From: Inquilinus sp042743185
GTDB lineage: Bacteria > Pseudomonadota > Alphaproteobacteria > DSM-16000 > Inquilinaceae
DNA length: 64,000 nucleotides
Direction of reading: 5' to 3'
Assembly: GCF_042743185.1 (NCBI RefSeq)
Contig: NZ_JBHYMS010000021.1
Coordinates: forward strand, 1 to 64,000
The position numbers and the translations under genes are program-made. Position 1 is the stretch's first letter. Each line of letters begins with the position of its first letter. Below the pieces are notes generated by a model. The model saw nothing but the letters and a program-made list of their open reading frames with translations, was not told the DNA's origin and searched no databases. This document shows, piece by piece, positions 1 through 8,613 of the stretch.

Positions 1-10
1 GACCCTCCGG

Positions 11-107
11 GCCGTCGTCCCATGGCGACATGGTGCGTCGAACGGCTTGCCCGATGTGCCGCATCGCGCTACGCCGTTCTCCTGCCCTGTCGCCATGGGA
101 CGACGGC
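11..107. repeat. Long stem-loop with perfect 20-bp arms
   Basis: Positions 11-30 and 88-107 are exact reverse complements over 20 bp and include CCATGG. Inside the 57-bp loop there is a second 7-bp stem (GAACGGC 40-46 with GCCGTTC 73-79) and a third 5-bp stem (CGATG 52-56 with CATCG 62-66). The three nested stems could form one rod about 97 nt long just upstream of gshB. It may be a structured leader, a terminator of a gene outside the window, or a MITE-like remnant; I cannot tell which. Confidence 0.6.
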
Positions 108-142
108 GCAGGACGCAACGAGTGTGAGAAATGCGGGCTGAC

Positions 143-1096
143 ATGAGCCTTGCCGTCGCCATCCAGATGGATCCGATCGAGACCATCGACATCGGCGGGG
201 ATTCGACCTTCGCCATGGCGCTGGAGGCGCAGGCGCGCGGCCACCGCCTGTGGCACTACCTGCCGCGGGCCCTGACCCTGCGCGACGGCCGGCTGACCGC
301 CAAGGCCCGGCCGCTGACGGTGCAGGCGGTGCGCGGCGCCCATTTCACCTTCGGCGAATGGGAGACGGTCGACCTCGGCGCCGTCGACGTCATCCTGATG
401 CGCCAGGACCCGCCCTTCGACATGGGCTACATCACCGCGACGCATCTCCTGGAGCATGTCGCCGACCGTGTCCTGGTGGTGAACGACCCGAAGGAGGTGC
501 GCAACGCGCCGGAGAAGCTGCTGGTCACGCACTATCCGGAGCTGATGCCGCCGACCCTGATCACCTCCGACCGCGACGAGATCCGCGCCTTCCGGCGCGA
601 GCACGGCGACATCATCGTCAAGCCGCTCTACGGCAATGGCGGCGCCGGCGTGTTCCGGATCCGGCCGGACGACGAGAACCTGGTCGCGCTGCTCGAGGTC
701 TATGAGCGGATGTACCGCGAGCCGATCATGATCCAGCGCTATCTGCCGGAGATCCGCCAGGGCGACAAGCGCATCATCCTGGTCGAGGGCGAGCCGGTGG
801 GCGCCGTCAGCCGCATGCCGGCCGAGGGCGAGTCGCGGGCCAACCTGCATGTCGGCGGCCGGGCGCAGAAGACCACGCTGACCGAGCGCGAGCGCGAGAT
901 CTGCGCCCGCATCGGCCCGGACCTGCGGGCCACCGGCCAGATCTTCGTCGGCATCGACGTGATCGGCGACTGGCTGACCGAGATCAACGTCACCTCGCCG
1001 ACCGGCATCCACGAGATCAACCGGCTGGACGGGGTGAAGATCGAGGCCACCCTGTGGGACGCGATCGAGGCGCGACGCGCCGCGATGAAGGGGTAG
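143..1096 (+). CDS. gshB: Glutathione synthetase
   Basis: ATP-grasp ligase that joins gamma-glutamylcysteine and glycine in the cytoplasm to make glutathione. The N-terminus reads VAIQMDPIETIDIGGDSTF, the typical GshB opening (MDPI...I..DS.FAM). The ATP-grasp core is visible as IIVKPLYGNGGAGVFR, and the C-terminal part has EINVTSPTG, the metal and ligand loop of the family. Length, 317 aa, is normal. An in-frame ATG lies 12 bases earlier at 131; I prefer 143 because it matches the family start, and neither has a strong Shine-Dalgarno. The 97-nt stem-loop at 11-107 lies directly upstream. The gene appears to stand alone. Confidence 0.95.
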   Translation: MSLAVAIQMDPIETIDIGGDSTFAMALEAQARGHRLWHYLPRALTLRDGRLTAKARPLTVQAVRGAHFTFGEWETVDLGAVDVILMRQDPPFDMGYITATHLLEHVADRVLVVNDPKEVRNAPEKLLVTHYPELMPPTLITSDRDEIRAFRREHGDIIVKPLYGNGGAGVFRIRPDDENLVALLEVYERMYREPIMIQRYLPEIRQGDKRIILVEGEPVGAVSRMPAEGESRANLHVGGRAQKTTLTEREREICARIGPDLRATGQIFVGIDVIGDWLTEINVTSPTGIHEINRLDGVKIEATLWDAIEARRAAMKG

Positions 1097-1206
1097 GGGC
1101 GGCTGCGGCCCGGCTTCGCGGCGGGATATCGGCCGGGCGGCACCGGGCGCGGTGGAACGACAGGGTTCCGGGGCCGTTCTCTCAGCGGACCTCCGCAGAG
1201 CTGCCG

Positions 1207-1995
1207 ATGGAAGCCTTCTTCCTCTTCCTGTCCGTGGGTTTCGTGGCGCAAGCGATCGACGGGGCGATGGGGATGGCCTACGGCGTCATCTCCTCCTCGG
1301 TGCTGATGGCCTTCGGCGTGCCGCCCGCGGCGGCGTCGGCCAGCATCCATGCGGCCGAGGTGTTCACGACCGCGGCCACCGCCACCTCGCACATGGCCCA
1401 CCGGAATGTGAGCTGGCGGCTGTTCTTCCCCCTGGCCGCGTCCGGGGTGGTCGGGGCCGTCCTCGGCGTGACGGTGCTGACCGGCATCCCCGGCGACGCC
1501 GTCAAGCCGTTCGTGGCGACCTATCTCGCCCTCGTCGGGCTGTTCATCCTGGCGCGGGCCATCCGCGAGATCCGGCCCCGCCGCCTGCGTCCCGCCTGGA
1601 CCGCGCCGATCGGGGCGGCCGGGGGCTTCCTCGACGCGCTCGGGGGTGGCGGCTGGGGCCCGATCGTCTCCTCCACCATGGTCGGCGCGGGGGTCGAGCC
1701 GCGCCGGGCGATCGGCAGCGTGGGGGCCTCGGAATTCATCGTCACCTGCACCGTCTCGGCCGCCTTCGTGGCCGCGCTGCTGTCGGGGCGGTGGGAGGAG
1801 GCGGGCGACCTCCGGCAGCATGCGGTCGCCGTCGCGGGCCTCGTCGTCGGCGGCCTGGCGGCGGCCCCGTTCGCCGGGCTGATCGTCAGGCGCGTGCCGG
1901 CCAGGCCGATGACATGGGGCGTCGGGGTCGTGATCCTGTGCCTCGCCGGCTACCAGTTCACCCAGATCTTCGGGATCGCGCCATCGGCGGGCTGA
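1207..1995 (+). CDS. Sulfite exporter TauE/SafE family membrane permease
   Basis: Integral inner-membrane protein of the TauE/SafE (DUF81) family, whose members export small anions such as sulfite or organosulfonates. The 262-aa protein has the two-half layout of the family: helices around residues 1-110, a basic cytoplasmic loop (RPRRLRP), then a second half opening with GGFLDALGGGGWGP, the conserved glycine-rich motif of the repeat. The frame is open to 1054, but the ATG at 1207 starts directly on the first hydrophobic helix and the upstream stretch is Arg/Gly-rich shadow sequence. It converges on the acetyltransferase gene with a 24-bp gap. The substrate cannot be assigned. Confidence 0.85.
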   Translation: MEAFFLFLSVGFVAQAIDGAMGMAYGVISSSVLMAFGVPPAAASASIHAAEVFTTAATATSHMAHRNVSWRLFFPLAASGVVGAVLGVTVLTGIPGDAVKPFVATYLALVGLFILARAIREIRPRRLRPAWTAPIGAAGGFLDALGGGGWGPIVSSTMVGAGVEPRRAIGSVGASEFIVTCTVSAAFVAALLSGRWEEAGDLRQHAVAVAGLVVGGLAAAPFAGLIVRRVPARPMTWGVGVVILCLAGYQFTQIFGIAPSAG

Positions 1996-2019
1996 TTCGG
2001 TTCCCTTGCAGGCGCTTCC

Positions 2020-2577
2020 TCAGCCGGCGATCGAACGGATGACCCGCGCCGGGTTTCCTCCGGCCAGGCAGTTCGGCGGAACGTCCCTGGTGACGACCGA
2101 CCCCGCCGCGACGACGGAATTCTCGCCGACCGTGACGCCGCCGATGATGGTCGCGCCGGCGGCGATCCAGGCGTTTCGCCCGATCACGATCGGCTTCGCG
2201 GTGACGAAGGCGCGCCGCCGGGACGGCGCGATCGGATGGCCGGAGGTGATGAGGCTCACATTCGGCCCGATCATCACGTCGTCGGCGATATCGAGCCCGC
2301 CGAGGTCGTAGAAGGTGCAATTCTGGTTCACGAAGACATTGCGCCCGACTTCGATATCGGGTCCGCCGGTCGTGTAGAATGGCGGGATCAGCAGGAAGCT
2401 GTCGTCCACCTTCTTGCCGATGAGCTCGCTGAACAGGGCCCGGACTTCATCCGCATCGTCGAGCGTCAGGCGGTTGAGAGCGGCGGTGATCGCCATCGCC
2501 CGCTTGACGCTTGCCAGCATGGCCGCCGATTCCGGCGTCCGCCTGGGAATTGTCCTGGTGCGGTCATCATTCGCCAT
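2020..2577 (-). CDS. Maltose/galactoside-type sugar O-acetyltransferase
   Basis: Left-handed beta-helix (hexapeptide repeat) acyltransferase of about 185 aa that transfers acetyl from acetyl-CoA to a sugar or sugar-like acceptor. It has the N-terminal helical cap of the maltose acetyltransferase family, then the hexapeptide coil region (VFVNQNCTFYDLG, IADDVMIGPNVSL), the catalytic histidine in TSGHPI, and the closing coils IGRNAWIGxGA-like (IAAGATIIGGVTVG) and GNPARVIR. The frame is open further upstream to 2745, but ATG 2577 gives the family N-terminus. The acceptor is unknown; it may be an O-antigen or nodulation-type acetylation or a detoxification step. Confidence 0.88.
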   Translation of the reverse strand: MANDDRTRTIPRRTPESAAMLASVKRAMAITAALNRLTLDDADEVRALFSELIGKKVDDSFLLIPPFYTTGGPDIEVGRNVFVNQNCTFYDLGGLDIADDVMIGPNVSLITSGHPIAPSRRRAFVTAKPIVIGRNAWIAAGATIIGGVTVGENSVVAAGSVVTRDVPPNCLAGGNPARVIRSIAG

Positions 2578-2846
2578 TCGCTGCTTCCTCCGGTCATGTC
2601 GAGCGGGCCTCCGGCGCAGGATGCCGCGCCGGGATTCGGGGAGTGTAGCCGCGGGGGGCGCCAAAAAAGGCGATGATCGGGCCGGCGCCTCGACACCGGA
2701 TGACTTCCGTCCATCTGCCGTCCGGCCTACCTTCGATCCCGCCATTTCGGCAGACGGCCGTCACGGCATGCCTGCAATCTGACAGATCGGTGGCGCCGGC
2801 CTCGAGGCGCTCCGTGTCGCCCGTATCCAAGCCTGTGGGGAACGCA

Positions 2847-4154
2847 ATGAGCTTGTCCGGCATCTTTGCCCGAGTGGTCGCGCTGGTCGGCGCCGGGGCG
2901 ATCCATCTGCGGCACCGGCACGATGGCCCGCAGGGGCCGGCCTTCGGCAGCACGCCGGCGATCCCGCCGGCGAAGCCCCAGGGCAGCATCCCGACCCTGA
3001 AGATGCCGACCGCCAGGGGATGGACCGCGGGGCGGACGCCGATCGCCGCGCCGGGGCTGCGGGTGAACGCCTTCGCCGCCGGCCTGAAGCATCCGCGCTG
3101 GATCCACGTCCTGCCGAATGGCGACGTGCTGGTGGCCGAGGCGCTGAGCGCGCCGGGGGGCGTCAGGTCCGTCTTCGACTATGCCATGTACAGCACGATG
3201 AAGCGTGCCGCCGCGGTGGGAGAAAGCCCGAACCGCATCACGCTCCTGCGCGATGCCGATGGCGACGGCGTCGCCGAGACCCGCGAGGTGTTCCTCGACG
3301 GGCTGAACCAGCCGTTCGGCATGGCGCAGCTCGGCGATACGCTCTATGTCGGCAACACCGACGGCGTGGTGGCGTTTCCGTACGCGCCCGGGGACACCCG
3401 CATCGGCGCGGCGGGGCGGAAGCTGAACGACCTGAAACCCGGCGGGCACTGGACGCGGAGCCTGCTGGCGAGCCCCGACGGGCGGAAGCTCTATGTCGGC
3501 GTCGGCTCGCTCAGCAACATCGCGGAACACGGGATGGCGGCGGAGGAAGGCCGGGCCGCCATCCATGAGCTGGACCTCGAGAGCGGCCGGGACCGCATCT
3601 TCGCCTCCGGCCTGCGCAATCCCGTCGGCATGGCGTGGGAGCCGACGACGGGGTCGCTCTGGACGGTGGTGAACGAGCGCGACGGTCTGGGTGACGAGAC
3701 GCCCCCCGACTATCTGACATCGGTGCGCGACGGCGGCTTCTACGGCTGGCCCTACTGCTACTGGGACAGGATCGTGGACGACCGGGTGCCGCAGGACCCG
3801 GCGCTGGTCGCATCGGCCGTCACCCCGGATTTCGCGCTGGGCGGCCACACCGCGTCGCTGGGTCTGTGCTGGGTTCCGGCCGGCACGCTGCCCGGCTTCC
3901 CCGATGGTATGGCGATCGGCCAGCACGGGTCCTGGAACCGCAGCAAGCTCAGCGGCTACAAGCTCGTCTTCGTGCCGTTCGCGAACGGCCGCCCCGCCGG
4001 GCCCGTGCGCGACATCCTGACCGGCTTCCTGTCGCCCGACGAGCGCGTTTCCTACGGGCGGCCCGTGGGGGTGACGATCGGCCCGGACGGCTCCTCGCTG
4101 CTGATGGCGGACGATGTGGGCGACGTGATCTGGCGGGTCACGGGGGCGCCATGA
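2847..4154 (+). CDS. PQQ-dependent sugar (sorbosone-type) dehydrogenase
   Basis: Six-bladed beta-propeller of the soluble glucose/sorbosone dehydrogenase family, expected to oxidise an aldose or aldehyde using PQQ in the periplasm. Visible hallmarks are HPRWIHVLPNGDVLVAE near the start, the Asp-rich DADGDG calcium-like loop, NPVGMAWEP, GFYGWPYCYWD, and GQHGSWNRS near the C-terminus. The first 30 residues contain a short hydrophobic stretch (IFARVVALVGAGAI) that can act as a signal anchor. The ATG at 2847 was chosen because the upstream open frame is low-complexity. The stop overlaps the next start in ATGA, so it is translationally coupled to the arginase-family gene. Confidence 0.85.
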   Translation: MSLSGIFARVVALVGAGAIHLRHRHDGPQGPAFGSTPAIPPAKPQGSIPTLKMPTARGWTAGRTPIAAPGLRVNAFAAGLKHPRWIHVLPNGDVLVAEALSAPGGVRSVFDYAMYSTMKRAAAVGESPNRITLLRDADGDGVAETREVFLDGLNQPFGMAQLGDTLYVGNTDGVVAFPYAPGDTRIGAAGRKLNDLKPGGHWTRSLLASPDGRKLYVGVGSLSNIAEHGMAAEEGRAAIHELDLESGRDRIFASGLRNPVGMAWEPTTGSLWTVVNERDGLGDETPPDYLTSVRDGGFYGWPYCYWDRIVDDRVPQDPALVASAVTPDFALGGHTASLGLCWVPAGTLPGFPDGMAIGQHGSWNRSKLSGYKLVFVPFANGRPAGPVRDILTGFLSPDERVSYGRPVGVTIGPDGSSLLMADDVGDVIWRVTGAP

Positions 4155-5062
4155 CCGCCGCGCCCGGTTTCCTGGGCTTTCCCGCCCGCCTCGCCGGCGA
4201 TCGCAGCCCGCGGATCGTGATCTTCGGGGCCGGGCATGGCAGCACCTATCCTGCCGGGGACAGCAGCGGCCATGCCCTCGCGCCCGACGCCATCCGCGCC
4301 GCCAGCCGGGACGATGCGGACCTCGTCGAGCATTGGGACTTCGATCTCGGCGGTCCGCTGTTCGACGGCAGGCCGGCCTCGTGCGTCGATGCCGGCAATA
4401 TCCCGACCGTGATGCGCGACAATGAGGGGAACCGGGCCCGGATCGAGGAGAAGACACGGGGCCTGCTGGCATCAGGCGCCGTGCCGATGCTGCTCGGCGG
4501 CGACGATTCCGTCGTCATCCCCTTCCTGGCCGGCTTTGCCGATCACGGGCCGGTCTGGATCCTGCAGATCGACGCCCATATCGACTGGCGCGACGAGCTG
4601 CACGGCGAGCGCCACGGCTATTCCAGCCCGATGCGCCGCGCGAGCGAGATGGCGCATGTCGCCGGGATGGTGCAGGTCGGGCTGCGCGCGGTCGGCAGCG
4701 CGCGGACGACGGAGATCGAGGCGGCCCGGCGCTACGGCAGCCGTTTCGTGACCGCCCGCGAGGTCCACGCGCATGGCGTCGAGGCGGCGCTTCGGCATGT
4801 TCCGGAGGGCGCCAGGGTCGTCGTCACCCTGGACTGCGACGGGCTCGACCCCGGCATCATGCCGGGCGTGGCGGCGCGGACGCCGGGCGGCCTCGGCTAC
4901 ACTCAGGCGATCGACCTGATCGCGGGCCTCGGCAGGCGGGCCAGGATCGCCGGCTTCGACCTGGTCGAGCTCTATCCTCCCGCGGATGTCGACGGCCTGT
5001 CGGCCCTCACGGCCGCGCGCCTTCTCGTCAACGCGATCGGCGCCGTCGTCCGGCAGGGCTGA
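4151..5062 (+). CDS. Arginase/agmatinase-family ureohydrolase
   Basis: Binuclear-manganese hydrolase of the ureohydrolase fold, 303 aa, which would cleave a guanidino compound (agmatine, guanidinobutyrate, arginine or similar) to urea and an amine. All three metal motifs are present: GGDDS at 116-120, DAHID at 141-145, and DCDGLDP at 228-234. In the first motif the usual His (GGDHS) is replaced by Asp, GGDDS, which is seen in some family branches and removes one typical Mn ligand. The start overlaps the dehydrogenase stop by 4 bp. A strong terminator follows at 5076. The substrate is not predictable from sequence. Confidence 0.85.
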   Translation: MTAAPGFLGFPARLAGDRSPRIVIFGAGHGSTYPAGDSSGHALAPDAIRAASRDDADLVEHWDFDLGGPLFDGRPASCVDAGNIPTVMRDNEGNRARIEEKTRGLLASGAVPMLLGGDDSVVIPFLAGFADHGPVWILQIDAHIDWRDELHGERHGYSSPMRRASEMAHVAGMVQVGLRAVGSARTTEIEAARRYGSRFVTAREVHAHGVEAALRHVPEGARVVVTLDCDGLDPGIMPGVAARTPGGLGYTQAIDLIAGLGRRARIAGFDLVELYPPADVDGLSALTAARLLVNAIGAVVRQG

Positions 5063-5075
5063 GCCCCCTCAACAC

Positions 5076-5103
5076 AAAGGCCCCGGACGCGTCCGGGGCC
5101 TTT
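5076..5103 (+). terminator. Perfect palindromic terminator
   Basis: A 28-bp perfect palindrome, AAAGGCCCCGGACG and its complement, begins 13 bases after the ureohydrolase stop and ends in TTT. Because the palindrome starts with AAA it can end transcription from both sides, including the convergent hpnI-hpnJ unit. Confidence 0.85.
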
Positions 5104-5138
5104 GCGCTGTCGATGCCGGAGAGGGCCGTCCGGCAGGC

Positions 5139-6566
5139 TCACGCCGCCTTGCGTTCCTTGAGGAAGCGGAAGAACTCCACCCCCTCGCGCAGGCGGCGCT
5201 TCATCATCTCCGGGCTGCGCACCATCTCGCCGACGATCGAGGCGATCTTCGGGGCGCGGAAGTAGAAGCGCCGGTAGAAATCCTCCACCGAGTGGAAGAT
5301 CTCGTCATGGCTCAGATGCGGGTAGTGCAGCGGCGCGATCTGCACGCCGCGCTCATCCACCAGCTCGGCATTGGCCGCGTCCAGCCAGCCGTTCTCCACC
5401 GCCTGGTTGTACAGGAAGGTGCCCGGATAGGGCGCCGCCAGCGACACCTGGATGGTGTGCGGGTTGATCTCGGTGGCGAAGCGGATGGTCTCCTGGATCG
5501 TCTCCTTGGTCTCGCCCGGCAGGCCCAGGATGAAGGTGCCGTGGATCTGGATGCCGAGCTCGTGGCAGTCCTTGGTGAACTGCTTCGCGACCTCGATCCG
5601 CATGCCCTTCTTGATGTTGAACAGGATCTGCTGGTTGCCGGATTCATAGCCGACCAGGAGCAGGCGCAGGCCGTTGTCGCGCATCACCTTCAGGGTCTCG
5701 CGCGGCACATTGGCCTTGGCGTTGCACGACCAGGTGACGCCGAGCTTGCCGAGCTCGCGGGCGATCGCCTCGGCCCGCGGCGCGTCGTCGGTGAAGGTGT
5801 CGTCGTCGAAGAAGAACTCGCGGATCTGCGGCATCGTCTGCTTCGCCCAGCGGATCTCGTCGATCACATGGCCGACGCTGCGGGTGCGGTAGCGGTGCCC
5901 GCCCACGGTCTGCGGCCACAGGCAGAAGGTGCAGCGCGACTTGCAGCCGCGGCCGGTGTAGATCGACAGATACGGGTGCTTCAGATAGCCGATGAAATAG
6001 TCCTCGATCACCAGGTCGCGATGGTAGACCGGGCTGACGAAGGGCAGCGCATCCATGTTCTCGAGCGTCGCGCGCTCCGGGTTGTGCACCACCACGCCCT
6101 CGGCGTTGCGGTACGTCAGGCCGTCGATCTTCGACAGGTCGCGGCCGTCGGCGACCTCCTTGATGGTGAAGTCGAACTCGTTGCGGGCGACGAAGTCGAT
6201 CAGCGGCGACCCGGCCATGCTGCCGTTCGGGTCGACCGCCACCTTGGCGCCGACCAGGCCGGCCTTCAGGTTCGGGTTCACCGCCTTCAGCGCCTCGATC
6301 ATCTTGACGTCGGAGGCGAAGGAGGGGGTGGAGGTGTGCAGGACCGCGAGGTCGTAATCCTTGGCCTGCGCGGCCACCGCGGCCGGGCTGGTGCGCGACG
6401 GCGGGCCGTCGATCAGCTTCGACCCCTCGACCAGCGCCGCCGGCTGGGCCAGCCAGGTCGGGTACCAGAAGGACTTGATCTCGCGCTTGGCCTGGTAGCG
6501 CGACCCGGCACCGCCGTCGAAGCCGTCGAAGGACGGCGCCTGCAGGAACAACGTCTTCATCGTCAT
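5139..6566 (-). CDS. hpnJ: Hopanoid biosynthesis radical SAM protein HpnJ
   Basis: B12-binding-type radical SAM enzyme of hopanoid side-chain synthesis, linked by published work to ring contraction that forms the bacteriohopanetetrol cyclitol ether. The opening (KTLFLQAPSFDGFDGGAGSR) is characteristic of HpnJ. The N-terminal 190 residues form the cobalamin-type domain. The radical SAM cluster motif is GRGCKSRCTFC (CxxxCxxC), and the TIM barrel follows with FFDDDTF and GFILGLPGET-like FILGLPGET. Length is 475 aa. ATG 6566 was chosen over 6560 because it overlaps the hpnI stop as ATGA, which implies coupling. hpnK, which usually acts between HpnI and HpnJ, is not in this cluster. Confidence 0.93.
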   Translation of the reverse strand: MTMKTLFLQAPSFDGFDGGAGSRYQAKREIKSFWYPTWLAQPAALVEGSKLIDGPPSRTSPAAVAAQAKDYDLAVLHTSTPSFASDVKMIEALKAVNPNLKAGLVGAKVAVDPNGSMAGSPLIDFVARNEFDFTIKEVADGRDLSKIDGLTYRNAEGVVVHNPERATLENMDALPFVSPVYHRDLVIEDYFIGYLKHPYLSIYTGRGCKSRCTFCLWPQTVGGHRYRTRSVGHVIDEIRWAKQTMPQIREFFFDDDTFTDDAPRAEAIARELGKLGVTWSCNAKANVPRETLKVMRDNGLRLLLVGYESGNQQILFNIKKGMRIEVAKQFTKDCHELGIQIHGTFILGLPGETKETIQETIRFATEINPHTIQVSLAAPYPGTFLYNQAVENGWLDAANAELVDERGVQIAPLHYPHLSHDEIFHSVEDFYRRFYFRAPKIASIVGEMVRSPEMMKRRLREGVEFFRFLKERKAA

Positions 6567-7795
6567 GGGGAGGGAGGCCTCCGATCCGTCACCAAGGTGC
6601 CGTCTGGAACGAGTTGATACAGATGCCCCCGCCAGTTCACGCCGGAGCCGAGATAGCTCACGACGAAAACCGCGAAGGCCAGCAGATCGCGCGCCGGAAT
6701 CAGCCAGTAGGGCCGCGGCGGCAGAGAGTAGGCGCGTTCGAAGCGGATGCACAGGGCGATCCGCAGGGCCAGCGCCAGCCCGGCCACGGCCAGGGCTGGC
6801 AGCCCGCCGTCCAGCGCCCAGGCGATCAGGGCCAGCGGCAGGGGATGGGTGATCAGCGACCCGGCATAGCCCCGCGGATCGATGCTCTTGATGGTGCGGG
6901 CCCAGCGCAGCTCATGCGCCCACATCGAGGCGGCCGAGGCCTCGCTGCACAGGTGGCCGATCAGCTGGGTCGACACCGCGACCTTGCGGCCTGCCGCCCA
7001 CACCGCGGCGCCGATCGCATGGTCCTCGGCCAAGAGGTCGGCGAAGGCCCCAAGCCCGCCGATCCCGGCCAGCATGTCGCGGCCCATCACGATGGTGGTG
7101 CCGATGCAGGGCCGCGCCAGGCGCAGGCCCAGGCCGACGATCACGCTCGGGATGAAATGCGTGTCCATGCCCAGGGCGATCAGCCGCGACCATACGCCGC
7201 CGGTCGGCACGCCGTGATACAGGCAGGTGACGCAGCCGATTCCGGGGGCCTGCAGCTCCGCCGCCATCCGGCGCAGATGGTCGGCCGGCACCCGCACGTC
7301 GCTGTCGGAGAAGACCACGACCTCGTGGCGGATCCGCTCCGCCATGTTGATCAGGTTCGACACCTTGCGGTTGGTGCCGTGCCGGCGCGAATCGACCACC
7401 AGCTCCAGCGCCGCCCGGGGGAAGGCGCGGCGAATCGCTTCGACCACGGCGATCGCCGGGTCGCGCGGGTCGGCGACGCCCAGCAGGATCTGCACCGGTC
7501 CGGGATAGTCCTGGTTGCAGAACGAGGCCAGGTTCTCGAACAGCCCGGGCTCGGCGCCGTGCAGCGGCTTGACCACGGTGATCGAGGGGAAGGCGCCCGA
7601 TTCCGGCGCGCGCCGCCGGGCATGGCGGCCGGTCAGCAGGATGGCCAAGCCCAGATAGAGGCACCCGAGCACCGCCAGGACCAGGATCGCGATCGCCAGG
7701 ACATCCACCATACGTTCCGTGCCCGCGCGCTTCCGTGCAGCCGGCGCGCTCGCCGCCGCCGGCCGGGCCGGGGCGATGGCGTTCCGATCGTCCAC
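6563..7795 (-). CDS. hpnI: Hopanoid glycosyltransferase HpnI (ceramide glucosyltransferase-like)
   Basis: GT2/GT21 membrane glycosyltransferase that adds an N-acetylglucosamine-type sugar to bacteriohopanetetrol. There is an N-terminal membrane helix (residues 30-54), the aspartate motifs SDSD at 163-166 and AEDHA at 256-260, and the HELRW form of the (Q/R)xxRW motif at 294-298, followed by three C-terminal helices. This is the layout of ceramide glucosyltransferases. The first 28 residues are Ala-rich and atypical, so ATG at 7711 (MVDVLAIA) is an alternative start. It is coupled to hpnJ by ATGA. The hairpin element at 7902-8047 lies about 100 bp upstream. Confidence 0.92.
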   Translation of the reverse strand: MDDRNAIAPARPAAASAPAARKRAGTERMVDVLAIAILVLAVLGCLYLGLAILLTGRHARRRAPESGAFPSITVVKPLHGAEPGLFENLASFCNQDYPGPVQILLGVADPRDPAIAVVEAIRRAFPRAALELVVDSRRHGTNRKVSNLINMAERIRHEVVVFSDSDVRVPADHLRRMAAELQAPGIGCVTCLYHGVPTGGVWSRLIALGMDTHFIPSVIVGLGLRLARPCIGTTIVMGRDMLAGIGGLGAFADLLAEDHAIGAAVWAAGRKVAVSTQLIGHLCSEASAASMWAHELRWARTIKSIDPRGYAGSLITHPLPLALIAWALDGGLPALAVAGLALALRIALCIRFERAYSLPPRPYWLIPARDLLAFAVFVVSYLGSGVNWRGHLYQLVPDGTLVTDRRPPSP

Positions 7796-7901
7796 GCCGG
7801 ACCCCGGACCAATGCTCCGGCATCCGGAAGGATGATGCGCAAGCTAGGCGGTCGGTTCCCTTTAGGGAATCCCAAAATCGCCACAGTCGTCATATCGGCG
7901 C

Positions 7902-8047
7902 AGAGACCGTTCGGAAATGCGCTGGCGTGAGTCGGCTGGCGGTGGTTTCGAGAACCGGCGCGCAGCGGACGTTTGGGTCCGTGAGCACCGGAAGCGCTCG
8001 AGTCCGCCGTCAGATGGCCGCGCCAGCAGCAGTACCGAGCGGTCTCT
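7902..8047. repeat. Long-hairpin dispersed repeat, copy 1
   Basis: About 146 bp. The left arm (AGAGACCGTTCGG then ATGCGCTGGCG) is the inverted complement of the right arm (read inward AGAGACCGCTCGG then TGCTGCTGGCG). The core contains GAACCGGCGCGCAGCGGAC and GTCCGTGAGCACCGG, which also pair. A second copy with about 75-80% identity lies at 13786-13928. The right end includes the first base of the stop codon of the PRC-barrel gene, exactly as in copy 2. Arm differences between the copies are compensated on the other side. Confidence 0.75.
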
Positions 8048-8508
8048 CAGTTGCCGGCGGCGACCTTGTAGTCAGGCAGGGCGCCGAGGTCGCCCTTGTA
8101 GACGAAGGCCGGGTGGCCCTTCATCAGCACCGGCTCCAGCTGGCCGTAATCGGCCGCCACCAGCCGGCCGCCGACGCCCAGCGTGCCGCCGATGCGGACG
8201 ATGGCCAGCAGCACCTGGCCGTTCGGCGCGATCACGAAATCGGCGATCTCGCCGATCGGGCGCTGGGCCGAATCGAGCACGTCGGATCGGATCAGCCGGG
8301 TCGCCAGCGAGCCATAGGCTGGGTCCTGCGGGTTGGCGATGGCCTGGTCGATCGCCTTGGCGGTGTCCTCATAGCCCTGCTGCACCCGGCGGCCGGCCTG
8401 GTCGAGGGCCTTGCCGGCCTGATCCAGCAGGTTCTGCATGTCCTGGGCGGGGGCCGGGCCGGCCAAGAGGAGCGCGGCTGCGGCGATGGCCAGGGGCAGG
8501 GAACGCAT
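8047..8508 (-). CDS. Secreted PRC-barrel-like protein
   Basis: Predicted exported protein of 153 aa. Residues 1-22 form a clear signal peptide (MRSLPLAIAAAALLLAGPAPAQ). A short Gln/Asp-rich helical segment follows, then a beta-rich part resembling the PRC-barrel domain: RLIRSDVLDSAQRPIGEIADFVIAPNGQVLLAIVRIG split as two strands, ending in a GDLGALPDY segment. PRC-barrels bind RNA or cytochrome complexes in known families, but the role of this periplasmic type is not established. ATG 8508 is preceded by a good TGGAGGA Shine-Dalgarno. The stop codon lies inside hairpin repeat copy 1. Confidence 0.75.
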   Translation of the reverse strand: MRSLPLAIAAAALLLAGPAPAQDMQNLLDQAGKALDQAGRRVQQGYEDTAKAIDQAIANPQDPAYGSLATRLIRSDVLDSAQRPIGEIADFVIAPNGQVLLAIVRIGGTLGVGGRLVAADYGQLEPVLMKGHPAFVYKGDLGALPDYKVAAGN

Positions 8509-8613
8509 GATTGTCCTCCAGTCTCGCGGTCGCGGATGTGCGGACCGAGATAAGGGTCCGAGGCCGGACAATGTTCCGGAAATGCGGCGGGAGATAGAGC
8601 TTTTGATGCAGGC

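Noticed and set aside
739..1821. Minus-strand 360-codon frame opposite gshB and the TauE gene
   Set aside because: Both plus-strand genes have strong family motifs; the antisense product is Arg/Gly/His-rich shadow.
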